NCBI GenBank assembly: GCA_910574865.1
Contig: CAJTDN010000008.1
Span: 1 to 64,000 of the forward strand
From: Lachnospiraceae bacterium
GTDB lineage: Bacteria; Bacillota; Clostridia; Lachnospirales; Lachnospiraceae
DNA: 64,000 nt
Reading direction: 5' to 3'
Shown: piece after piece, positions 8,869 to 16,975 of the stretch
Layout of the letters: each line of letters opens with the position of its first letter
Numbering within the stretch: the first letter of the stretch is position 1
Program-made: the position numbers and the translations under genes
The notes under the pieces: generated by a model
Told to the model about the DNA's origin: nothing
Database searches by the model: none
Seen by the model: the letters and a program-made list of their open reading frames with translations, nothing else

Positions 8869-10140
8869 CTATTCATCACGTTTTTCTGTCAGAATCACGC
8901 GGATTTTCGGATTGTCGAGCAGCCTGACCGCAGACGCGGCCTCCTCGACATGAACCTCCACTTCATAGATTCCTTCTTTCGTATAACCGCTCAAATCAAT
9001 GGACGCCGCGTTGCGAATGTCCAATTTGTCCAGTTCTTCCTGCATTCCCGTGAAACGCAGTTCCAAAATACCATTTCCCCCGAAACTCACCTTCAAATCA
9101 TCAGCCAGGTTGTTGATGCTGATGGACTCCACCGGCAGTTCAATCGTCCTGACCCCGATTTCTTCAACGGTCACCGTAAGTAAGACGTTGCTCGCACTCT
9201 CATCCACCAACCGCACGCCCTCTGGTAAATAAGGTGAAATGTCCACCGTCACGTCCTGCTTGCTGTCCGCGCCCTCCAGTCCGATTACGTCAGGCGGAAC
9301 CCGAATCTCCGTCAAACCGGAAAGTGCCTCCTTCGTGCCACACACTTGTATACGTTCCGGCTCGAAACTCCACCCGGTGCATACATATCCTTCTGCCGGC
9401 GTCTCGGATGCCTCGAAGCTCAGCCTCACGTCCTTGCTACGGAGCATCTGCACGTTTACGCTGACGCCTTCGACGCCCAGGTTGTTGGACAACAAGCTGT
9501 CATCCATCACGTTACCGTTTCCATCATATAATAACAATTTCGCCGGCTTCACCTCATCTGTCGACATGCCACTGACGCTTACCGAGGCCACGACCCTCGC
9601 AATGCTGTTCACCTGCGACTCCGGGCCTCCAAAGCTGATTTTTTCCGGGTTGGTCGTCATCTCGCCCACGACAAAACCATCCCTCGGCGTGCCGGTCGTG
9701 CTGATTGAAATCGGAAAATCCTTTTTAATCCTGTCTTCAATCCTCACCTGCAAATTCTTCGGTGTCGTCTCAAACTCGGTAATAGAGGCCTTTTCCTGCT
9801 CACTCAAGCCTTGCAGGCTCACGCTGAGCGGAACCAGGAAGGTGTTCACCTCCATCTCGCTCAAATCCGCGGTCACGACCAGGTTGTCACTGTCAAGCTT
9901 GGAAATCACGGAACGTTTCCCGTATACCGTAACATTCACGCTCTGCACGCCATCCAAAATTTGATACGTCTTTCCCTTGTTCGTCACGACTTCCTCGTTC
10001 ACCACGACAATCGGGACGTTGCGCACTGTGGTGCTTTTTACCGGGTCATCCACATTGACCGCCAATATCCAGAGCACGACAGCAAAAACAAATGCCGTAA
10101 TCTTCAATCCCACGTTTTGCGTCCACTTATGCCTTATCAT
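8869..10140 (-). CDS. cdaR: YbbR-domain regulator of diadenylate cyclase (CdaR)
   Basis: A 423-residue protein with one N-terminal membrane helix (about 11-28) and four extracytoplasmic YbbR repeats, each of the form (V/I)xVxGxxxxLxxL (for example VTVYGKRSVISKLDSDNL, ISFGGPESQVNSI, IQVCGTKEALSGL). In Bacillus, Listeria and others the protein encoded next to cdaA binds and modulates the cyclase. Here it overlaps cdaA by 14 bases, which supports coupled translation. The usual third partner, glmM, is not downstream; an HPr gene takes that place. The assignment rests on repeats plus neighbourhood and is secure. Confidence 0.92.
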   Translation of the reverse strand: MIRHKWTQNVGLKITAFVFAVVLWILAVNVDDPVKSTTVRNVPIVVVNEEVVTNKGKTYQILDGVQSVNVTVYGKRSVISKLDSDNLVVTADLSEMEVNTFLVPLSVSLQGLSEQEKASITEFETTPKNLQVRIEDRIKKDFPISISTTGTPRDGFVVGEMTTNPEKISFGGPESQVNSIARVVASVSVSGMSTDEVKPAKLLLYDGNGNVMDDSLLSNNLGVEGVSVNVQMLRSKDVRLSFEASETPAEGYVCTGWSFEPERIQVCGTKEALSGLTEIRVPPDVIGLEGADSKQDVTVDISPYLPEGVRLVDESASNVLLTVTVEEIGVRTIELPVESISINNLADDLKVSFGGNGILELRFTGMQEELDKLDIRNAASIDLSGYTKEGIYEVEVHVEEAASAVRLLDNPKIRVILTEKRDE

Positions 10141-10999
10141 TTTTCCGCCATCCTTTCCATACAGAAAGCTTCTTAATCTCAGAAGTCCTATATTGAATCT
10201 GGCTCAGTTTCTTCTCCAGCACGTCCGGGGTGATGTCCCTGAAAAGTTCCCCACCCACGGCAAGCGAGACATACCCGGTCTCCTCTGACACGACGATTAT
10301 GAACGCGTCGCTAATCTCGCTCATGCCCAACGCCGCCCGATGCCTCGTCCCCAAGTCCTTGCTAATCCGCATGTTGTCCGACAACGGAAGGTAACACGTG
10401 GCCGAAGTAATCCTGTCCCCACGAATAATCACGGCCCCGTCATGCAGCGGTGTGTTGTGTTCGAATATGTTTAACAAAACCTGCCTTGACACCTTGCAGT
10501 CCAATTCGATTCCCGTCACCTCGTACTCCGTCAGGTGAATCGCCTGCTCGACGACGATTAGCGCGCCGGTCTTCACCTTTCCCATCTCGAAGCACGCGTT
10601 CACGATGCCGGACAACGTCTCGTCCGTGAAACGCCGGTTCTCATGCGTTCGGTCAAACAAACTGCCGGTCTTTAGCAAGTCCTTCTCGCCAAGTTTTTCC
10701 AACGCGCGGCGCAACTCCGGCTGGAACACGACCACGACGGCAATCGCCAGCACGTTAATCGACTCCTTCACCAGGAAAAGAATCGTGTGCATCTTGAGAA
10801 TTGCCGCCACCATGATGAACAACGCGAGGATAATCATTCCCCGCATGAGCATCCATGCCTTGGTGTTCTTTATCCACAGCATCACCTCATAAACGAAAAT
10901 CGTGATAATCAGAATCTCCAAAATGTCGATAAAGCCAATTGATGGAAAATAAAAGCCATTAATGAATTTTCCCAAAATGTTCTCCACCCATAAACTCAC
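10127..10999 (-). CDS. cdaA: Membrane diadenylate cyclase CdaA
   Basis: A 290-residue membrane-bound DisA-N domain enzyme making c-di-AMP from two ATP. Three N-terminal helices lie at about 25-45, 52-70 and 75-93; the cyclase domain spans about 95-260. Catalytic signatures are DGA at 187-189 and RHR at 219-221 (in LGTRHRAALGMSE). A GTG start at 10999 has AAGGAGGTGG upstream. The gene is the first of the overlapping cdaA-cdaR pair, with HPr and wall genes downstream. c-di-AMP controls turgor, potassium and wall homeostasis in Firmicutes, which fits the envelope genes in the same direction. Confidence 0.96.
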   Translation of the reverse strand: MSLWVENILGKFINGFYFPSIGFIDILEILIITIFVYEVMLWIKNTKAWMLMRGMIILALFIMVAAILKMHTILFLVKESINVLAIAVVVVFQPELRRALEKLGEKDLLKTGSLFDRTHENRRFTDETLSGIVNACFEMGKVKTGALIVVEQAIHLTEYEVTGIELDCKVSRQVLLNIFEHNTPLHDGAVIIRGDRITSATCYLPLSDNMRISKDLGTRHRAALGMSEISDAFIIVVSEETGYVSLAVGGELFRDITPDVLEKKLSQIQYRTSEIKKLSVWKGWRKNDKA

Positions 11000-11079
11000 C
11001 TTTCACCACCTCCTTGGATTTCTGATTTCTTTCAACACGCATCGTACCACTAAAAATTCGATGAAGCCAATGCACCAAA

Positions 11080-12165
11080 CTATTTCCCCTGCGGGTCATC
11101 CAACCCCAGTTCCTTACTCAAGCTTCTCGTCAGCAAAAGCGCGTCCGTGTGTTCTTCCAGCGTCATGTCGGATTCCCCCAACTCTTCCTCCTGCCTCGCG
11201 GACTTCCGCTTCGTCCTTCTTCCATCCTCCGCTTCTTCCTGGCGCCGCGTGATATGCTTTACGTTTTTCTCTGGCACCGCCACTCCGATTTTTGGAACCG
11301 CTTTCACGAAATAGTGATATTCGTCATCCTCGAACTCCACGTATTCCGTCCTCGTATAATCGACCGACAAAAACAATATTTCCGCCAGAAGTCCGAATCC
11401 GATTGCCAGTGCCGTACCGACAATCAACGAAACAAGCGAGAGATCCACGCTTAGGACGATGTTTCCCACAAGCCCGAGCACCAAGCCGGCCGCCGCGCCG
11501 ACCCCGGAGGCGATTTTCCACGCATGGTTGACCGAACGCGTGCGGATGCCGTACACCAGCAACGTGCACCCGACGATGACGGCCACCATCAGCCACATCT
11601 CTTTGTTTCCCAGCAGCTGCTTCGCCGTCGCGGTAACCACGTCAAGAATCTTTGACAACTCCTCGCTTTTGAAGGTGCCGGAAGACACCCTCACGGAATG
11701 TATCACGTAATAGGCCATCGTGCCGCAGACGATTGGAGCCAAGGAAGCAAATCCCCCCAAAAGTCCCACCGCCACCGGTATCACGAGCGGAATCTTTAAC
11801 GCGAACGCCACCGCCGTTATCAAAATCAGCCACGACTGCCTCGTAGAAAACTGCAAATAAAAGATGTACATCAGCACGAAAAGCACGGCCGATACCAGCG
11901 CGACCCCCATTGACAAGCCACAAAAATGAAGAAGCACCAAGCCGGCCGCCGCCAGCACCATCACGATTACCGGCAGGAAAGCGCACACGACCGTCAATCC
12001 TGCGGTACAAACGATGGAAGATACGGACTTCATGTATCCAATCTTGGAATTAATCAGGCCGAACACCAAGCCTCCCAGCAAAAGACGGGCCATGATGGTA
12101 ATATAGAGCGAATAATCTGCATACAGCTTTTGGACCTTTTCCCTCCAGACAAGTATCGTATTCAT
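11080..12165 (-). CDS. Conserved multi-pass membrane protein of unknown function
   Basis: A 361-residue protein with eight or nine hydrophobic segments over residues 20-265 and a charged cytoplasmic tail (about 270-361) rich in Glu, Arg and Lys. I do not recognise an established family from the sequence. It lies 80 bases upstream of cdaA and overlaps the end of the preceding small membrane protein by 4 bases, so the two are likely translated together. A role in c-di-AMP or envelope physiology would be guilt by association only. The tail ends with a Leu-rich segment (DALLLTRSLSKELGLDD) of unknown meaning. Confidence 0.8.
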   Translation of the reverse strand: MNTILVWREKVQKLYADYSLYITIMARLLLGGLVFGLINSKIGYMKSVSSIVCTAGLTVVCAFLPVIVMVLAAAGLVLLHFCGLSMGVALVSAVLFVLMYIFYLQFSTRQSWLILITAVAFALKIPLVIPVAVGLLGGFASLAPIVCGTMAYYVIHSVRVSSGTFKSEELSKILDVVTATAKQLLGNKEMWLMVAVIVGCTLLVYGIRTRSVNHAWKIASGVGAAAGLVLGLVGNIVLSVDLSLVSLIVGTALAIGFGLLAEILFLSVDYTRTEYVEFEDDEYHYFVKAVPKIGVAVPEKNVKHITRRQEEAEDGRRTKRKSARQEEELGESDMTLEEHTDALLLTRSLSKELGLDDPQGK

Positions 12166-12614
12166 AGTATATTCTCCTTCGCCCTTAATTTATCTCTCAT
12201 TTTTCGTCTTTTTTTGGAGGAGGGACGGGTATGTCCACCCATCCGTTCCAAAACCGTCAGGTTGTTATAAAATGTCTTTAAACGATGCCTGGCTTCCACA
12301 TGCTTCCTCTTGTAAAACACGCTGGCACAAATGCAAAAGACTATCAGCAAGACCAGATATCCTCCCACCGCGGCGCAAGCCAACACGATGAGTTTCTGCA
12401 CCGACATGTCATTTATCAGCAAGTCCAGGTTGCACAACACGAACAGTACCGCCACCATGGCATATCCCACCGTCGTCCACAATGCTCCTTTCAAAATCAT
12501 CAGACCCGCATAGTCTTCCTTATAGTAACCACTGACCTTCAAGTCTTCCTTGGCATCGGACTGCTCATATAACGCCAGTTTCGTCATCAATCGAATCCTT
12601 CTCTTATCTAACAT
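12162..12614 (-). CDS. Small membrane protein of unknown function
   Basis: About 150 residues when started at the ATG at 12614, which has GGGAGG 6 bases upstream (the frame is open up to 12656 but lacks a site there). Two hydrophobic segments (about 43-63 and 77-99) are flanked by basic, charged N- and C-terminal parts (KRKHVEARHRLK, SSKKRRKMRDK). No known domain recognised. It lies between comF and the larger membrane protein, overlapping the latter by 4 bases (ATGA-type junction), so it is part of the comF-cdaA transcription unit. Confidence 0.75.
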   Translation of the reverse strand: MLDKRRIRLMTKLALYEQSDAKEDLKVSGYYKEDYAGLMILKGALWTTVGYAMVAVLFVLCNLDLLINDMSVQKLIVLACAAVGGYLVLLIVFCICASVFYKRKHVEARHRLKTFYNNLTVLERMGGHTRPSSKKRRKMRDKLRAKENIL

Positions 12615-12656
12615 GGCCGCCCTCCCAAAAAACATTATTTTTATTATAGCATACAT

Positions 12657-13403
12657 CTATTTGTCTTGTCCAATGCTAATGGTCATAAAATATACTTTTT
12701 GTACGCCAGCCTTCTTCAACAAGCCCGCTATCCTATGTATGGTGCTCCCCGTCGTGTAAATGTCATCGACCAGCAGGACGCTTTTCGGGCAATTCCAACG
12801 TTTTGAAACCGCGAAGGCGCCTTTCAAGTTTTCCTGCCGCTCCCTTCCGTCCAGCTGTTTCTGTGGCCTCGTGTTGCGGATGCGGAAAACTGCTCTTGCG
12901 TAAACCGGAATTTGCATCCGCCTTCCCAGTTCACGGGCCAGCAGTTCCGCCTGGTTGAACCCTCGTTTCCTCCGCCTGGACGAATGCAGCGGAACCGGCA
13001 CGACGGCCTCGATCCCGCACCTGCCAATCCAGTCGCCATACAAGCGCACCATCTCTCCCGCGAACAACTTCGCGTGATAGCGCTTGTTATGGAATTTGAA
13101 CTGGTAAATCGCATGGGGCACGCTTCCCGTATGCGTCCACACGCTCCGCCCCTGGTCGTATCCGCGCCGCATGCGGGCACAATCACGGCAATATTCCTCA
13201 TCTTCCCTTTTTATCGGTTTCCCACACTTCATGCAACGCGGTTCCATTATATAAGGAAGGCTTTGACGGCATTGCCCGCAGATTCCCGCCTTGGTTAGAT
13301 TCCCGCAAAACGGGCAATGGGGAGGATATAGGACGTCCAACGCCTTCCAACCCAGAACGGCCAGCTTGTCCACCGCCGTTCGCGACCCGTTCGCGATTGC
13401 CAT
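12657..13403 (-). CDS. comF: ComF-family phosphoribosyltransferase-like protein
   Basis: A 248-residue ComF-type protein. The N terminus has a double zinc-ribbon-like Cys array (CPFCG, CGQC, CMKCG, CRDC, about residues 32-77), followed by a type I phosphoribosyltransferase fold with the PRPP loop VLLVDDIYTTGST (about 207-219) and VVPVPLHSSRRRKRGFNQ. The family takes part in DNA uptake or processing in competent bacteria, but its chemistry is not settled. It follows recD2 at a short distance (41 bases), a common clostridial arrangement, and precedes the membrane-protein/cdaA genes. Its presence does not show that this organism is naturally competent. Confidence 0.9.
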   Translation of the reverse strand: MAIANGSRTAVDKLAVLGWKALDVLYPPHCPFCGNLTKAGICGQCRQSLPYIMEPRCMKCGKPIKREDEEYCRDCARMRRGYDQGRSVWTHTGSVPHAIYQFKFHNKRYHAKLFAGEMVRLYGDWIGRCGIEAVVPVPLHSSRRRKRGFNQAELLARELGRRMQIPVYARAVFRIRNTRPQKQLDGRERQENLKGAFAVSKRWNCPKSVLLVDDIYTTGSTIHRIAGLLKKAGVQKVYFMTISIGQDK

Positions 13404-13444
13404 ATGCCGCTTTGCCAGTCCACCCGCTCCCCCTGCGGCCGCTT

Positions 13445-15655
13445 TTAAAATTCCCGTATGCGCGCCGCCAGGCTGGTGTAACGCCCTTGTTCGCTTTTGT
13501 TTTGTATCATTTCCTGAAATACGCTCTCACTCCCCACAATCGTAAGGCACCGCTTCGCCCTCGTCACCGCCGTATAAAGAAGGTTCCGATTATACAAGAG
13601 GCGCGGTCCCGGAAGCAACGGAATAATGACCGCAGGGTATTCGCTCCCCTGCGATTTATGTATGGTAATGGCATAGGCCAATTCCAACTCTTCCACCGTC
13701 TCGAACGGATATTTCACCTTACGGTGCTCGTCATATTCCACTTCCAACGTTTCATTATATTTGTCAATCGCCGTCACGATTCCCATGTCACCGTTAAAAA
13801 TTCCCGTCCCCTTGTCCACGGTCATGCCGTACTTGGTACAGACTTCCCATTCCAGCTGGTAGTTGTTCTTTACCTGCATCACCTTGTCGCCCACGCGGAA
13901 TGTCCTTCCGCCTATTTCCTCCTCGTCCCTTCCCGCCCGCGGCGGGTTCAAATAACGCTGCAGGACCGTGTTCAGTCGTTCCACGCCCAGAAGGCCTTTG
14001 CGTGTCGGCGTCATCACCTGGATCTCGCTTTGCGGGGCGTTCACGTACTTCGGCAACTTCTTCTGTATCAGCGTCAGCATCACGCTGATGATGACGTCCG
14101 CCTCCTGCCGCCTGAGGAAAAAGAAGTCCCGGCTTTTGTTGTCCACCACGACAAGTTCACCCGCATTAATCTTGTGCGCGTTGACCACGATGTCGCTCTC
14201 CCCGGCCTGGCGGAAAATCGTGGTCAGTGTCACCACCGAAAACCTTTCGGAGGCGATAACGTCCTTCAGCACGCTCCCCGCGCCAACCGACGGAAGCTGG
14301 TTGACGTCTCCCACCAATACCAGCCGGGTTCCCGGCACGATGGCCGACAGTAACGCGTGCATCAGGGACAAGTCCACCATGGACATCTCGTCAATGATGA
14401 CCACGTCCGCCTCCAACGGGTTTTCCCGGTTGCGCAAAAATCCGTTGACGTTTCCCTCTTCTTCCGGATTTCCGCTCACCTCCAACAAACGGTGAATCGT
14501 CTGCGCCGCATACCCCGTAGCCTCCGTCATGCGCTTCGCCGCCCGCCCGGTCGGTGCCGCCAAGAAAATGCTCATGCCCTCGCTTTCAAAAAACCGGATC
14601 ATCGTGTTAATCGTGGTCGTCTTTCCGGTTCCGGGCCCCCCGGTCAGCACGAGCAGGCCGTGCTTGATGGACTCGATGACCGCCCGGTGCTGCATGGCAT
14701 CGAGCGTGACCCGTTCCCGCTCCTCCACTTTGCGCAGGCGCCTCTCCATCAGTTCTTCCGGCACCTCGCAGTCAATGTCCAAGTCATGCAACATTTTGGC
14801 GGTATTTAGTTCCAAATAATAAAAATGTGACGGATAGATGCGGATTTCGCCTTCCTCCTCTTTCCTCACGATTTTACGGTCTATGCAGAGATCCATGATA
14901 TACTTTTCCGCCTCGTCAATCCTGACACCCAAAATCTGCGTGGCACGATGTACCAGCACCGGCTGCGGCAAATAGACGTGTCCCTCGGAAACCGCCTGCT
15001 GGAGTACGTAAAAAAGCCCGCTGCGAATCCGAAACTCGGAATCGGGATGTATCCCAATCCTCGTGGCAATCTCGTCCGCGGTCCGAAAGCCCACCCCCTC
15101 GATGTTGTCCGCGAGCTGATAGGGGTTCTCTTCCAAAACCTGGTAGAGCTTCACGCCGTAATGCTTGAATATCTTCACGGACAAAGCCGTAGAAATGCCA
15201 TACTTCTGCAAATAAATCATCGCCGCGCGCATATCCTTCTTCTCTTCCACCTGCACGGCAATTTCCCGCGCCTTGCGTTCGCTGATACCCTTAATTTCCG
15301 CCAGCCGCTCCGGCTCCTCCTCGATGATACGGAACGTGTCCTTCTTAAACCTGCGCACGATGCGGGCGGCCAGGGCTGCACCCACGCCCTTGACCGCACC
15401 AGATCCAAGATACTTCTCAATGGATACCAAATCTTCCGGCTCTTTCAAGGTGTGCGAGCTGACCTTCAGTTGCATGCCATAAACGTTGTGGTTGACATAC
15501 TCGCCCTCCAGTTCCAGCAATTCCCCCTCATTAATATAATGAAAGATTCCCACGCAGGTCACTTCCCCGTCGCCATTTTCCAATTGAAATACCGTATATC
15601 CGTTCTCCTGGTTGCGGAACACGATATGCTCCACGTAACCGGTTATTTTCTCCAA
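13445..15655 (-). CDS. recD2: RecD2-type 5'-3' DNA helicase
   Basis: About 736 residues from a TTG start at 15655, preceded by GAGGGAAGGG 8 bases upstream; this places the family's usual first motif (EKITGYVEHIVFRN) at the N terminus. The open frame continues upstream to 15784, but those residues look non-native. Layout: N-terminal OB-like region, helix-hairpin-helix segments (about 85-230), SF1 helicase core with Walker A GGPGTGKTT (339-347), DEMSMVD and QLPSVGAG, and a C-terminal VTRAKR motif. RecD2 acts in DNA repair and recombination outside RecBCD in Gram-positives. comF lies directly downstream. Confidence 0.94.
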   Translation of the reverse strand: MEKITGYVEHIVFRNQENGYTVFQLENGDGEVTCVGIFHYINEGELLELEGEYVNHNVYGMQLKVSSHTLKEPEDLVSIEKYLGSGAVKGVGAALAARIVRRFKKDTFRIIEEEPERLAEIKGISERKAREIAVQVEEKKDMRAAMIYLQKYGISTALSVKIFKHYGVKLYQVLEENPYQLADNIEGVGFRTADEIATRIGIHPDSEFRIRSGLFYVLQQAVSEGHVYLPQPVLVHRATQILGVRIDEAEKYIMDLCIDRKIVRKEEEGEIRIYPSHFYYLELNTAKMLHDLDIDCEVPEELMERRLRKVEERERVTLDAMQHRAVIESIKHGLLVLTGGPGTGKTTTINTMIRFFESEGMSIFLAAPTGRAAKRMTEATGYAAQTIHRLLEVSGNPEEEGNVNGFLRNRENPLEADVVIIDEMSMVDLSLMHALLSAIVPGTRLVLVGDVNQLPSVGAGSVLKDVIASERFSVVTLTTIFRQAGESDIVVNAHKINAGELVVVDNKSRDFFFLRRQEADVIISVMLTLIQKKLPKYVNAPQSEIQVMTPTRKGLLGVERLNTVLQRYLNPPRAGRDEEEIGGRTFRVGDKVMQVKNNYQLEWEVCTKYGMTVDKGTGIFNGDMGIVTAIDKYNETLEVEYDEHRKVKYPFETVEELELAYAITIHKSQGSEYPAVIIPLLPGPRLLYNRNLLYTAVTRAKRCLTIVGSESVFQEMIQNKSEQGRYTSLAARIREF

Positions 15656-15765
15656 ACCGCAAACCCTTCCCTCGTTTATATGATACCGCTCCGACATTTT
15701 GCACCACACCATTCCACGCCCGCCATCGGCTTGGCGTACTGGCACCGCTCCCATGGCTTCATAAA

Positions 15766-15804
15766 CCAAACAAAAGACAGCCACGCAAAAAAGGAAGCTG
15801 TCTT
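15766..15804 (-). terminator. Rho-independent terminator after the mreB-like gene
   Basis: On the minus strand AAGACAGC pairs with GCTGTCTT across a 15-base loop and is followed by TTGTTT. It lies about 80 bases past the stop of the MreB homologue and about 110 bases before the preferred recD2 start, so it probably separates the two transcripts. Confidence 0.6.
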
Positions 15805-15883
15805 ACAGACGTTACCATTCACGACAAGTGCGCATGTGTGGTGAAATGGCCGTGAATCGTATCTACTGGATTCCCATTCAAGA

Positions 15884-16873
15884 TTACATGCCCTTATTGC
15901 TGCTCATGAATTCCACGAACTGCCCCGTACCGACGGCCACCGCTTTCAACGGGTCTTCCGCCGTCATCGTGTTGATGCCGGTGCGTTCCGCAATCATCTC
16001 TTCCAGGCCGCGAAGCATCGCGCCGCCACCCGTCAGGACGATTCCCCTGTCCAGCACGTCCGCCGACAGCTCCGGCGGGGTCTGTTCGAGAATCGTGATT
16101 ACGGCTTCCACAATCTGTCCCGTCGCCTCCTGCAATGCGGCTTCCGTCTCGGTCGAGGTCACGGTCACGGTCTTGGGAAGCCCCGTCAAAAGATTACGCC
16201 CCCGCACCTCCATCGACTCCTCCTCCGGAATCGGGTAGGTCGTCCCTATCTGGATCTTGATTTCCTCCGCCGTGCGCTCCCCAATCAAAAGATTGTGCTT
16301 CTTCTTCATGTAACGTACGATGGCCTCGTCAAAGTCATCACCGGCAATCTTAATCGAGGTGTGCACGACCGTGCCGCCCAATGAAATCACGGCGATGTCG
16401 GAAGTGCCGCCGCCAACGTCCACGATCATGTTGCCGCATGGCTTGGAAATGTCGATTCCCGCGCCGATGGCCGCCGCAACCGGCTCCTCGATCAGGTGCA
16501 CCTCACGTGCACCTGCCGCGAAGGTGGCTTCCTCCACCGCCTTCTTTTCCACTTCCGTCACACCGCTCGGCACGCAGATGCTGATGCGGGGCTTCTTGAG
16601 CGTCCTTCTTCCCAATGCTTTGCGCACGAAATACTTAATCATCTTTTCCGTCACGGTGTAATCCGAAATCACGCCCTGGCGCAGGGGGCGTACCGCCACG
16701 ATGTTGCCCGGGGTCCGGCCAAGCATCAGCCTGGCCTCCTCGCCAATCGCCCGAATCGACTTCGTGTCACGGTCAATCGCCACCACGGACGGCTCCTTGA
16801 GCACGACGCCCTTTCCATTCACATAAACAAGCACGCTGGCCGTTCCCAAATCAATCCCGATATCCACAGACAT
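15884..16873 (-). CDS. mreB: MreB/Mbl-like actin homologue
   Basis: A 329-residue bacterial actin. Phosphate-1 motif DIGIDLGTASVLVYV (4-18), phosphate-2 VDVGGGTSDIAVISLGG (about 155-171) and the adenosine motif VLTGGGAMLRGLEEM are all present. MreB-family filaments organise lateral wall synthesis in rods. No mreC or mreD genes are nearby; monocistronic mbl- or mreBH-type paralogues are common in Firmicutes, so this may be Mbl rather than the mreBCD copy. The ATG has GGGAG about 11 bases upstream and a good sigma-A promoter, with a terminator downstream, which suggests a single-gene transcript. Confidence 0.93.
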   Translation of the reverse strand: MSVDIGIDLGTASVLVYVNGKGVVLKEPSVVAIDRDTKSIRAIGEEARLMLGRTPGNIVAVRPLRQGVISDYTVTEKMIKYFVRKALGRRTLKKPRISICVPSGVTEVEKKAVEEATFAAGAREVHLIEEPVAAAIGAGIDISKPCGNMIVDVGGGTSDIAVISLGGTVVHTSIKIAGDDFDEAIVRYMKKKHNLLIGERTAEEIKIQIGTTYPIPEEESMEVRGRNLLTGLPKTVTVTSTETEAALQEATGQIVEAVITILEQTPPELSADVLDRGIVLTGGGAMLRGLEEMIAERTGINTMTAEDPLKAVAVGTGQFVEFMSSNKGM

Positions 16874-16907
16874 AAAAACAAATGCTCCCTTCTACGCTGC
16901 AAAAACA

Positions 16908-16936
16908 AGTATAATCAATTTCAGGGAAAATGAAAA
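16908..16936 (-). promoter_or_regulatory. Sigma-A-type promoter of the mreB-like gene
   Basis: Minus-strand -35 TTTTCA (16931-16936) and -10 TATACT (16908-16913) are separated by 17 bases. The start codon lies 35 bases downstream of the -10, with GGGAG in between. Confidence 0.6.
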
Positions 16937-16975
16937 CCCTTTTTACACTTTTTTTACATTTTTCCGCTCTATCGG

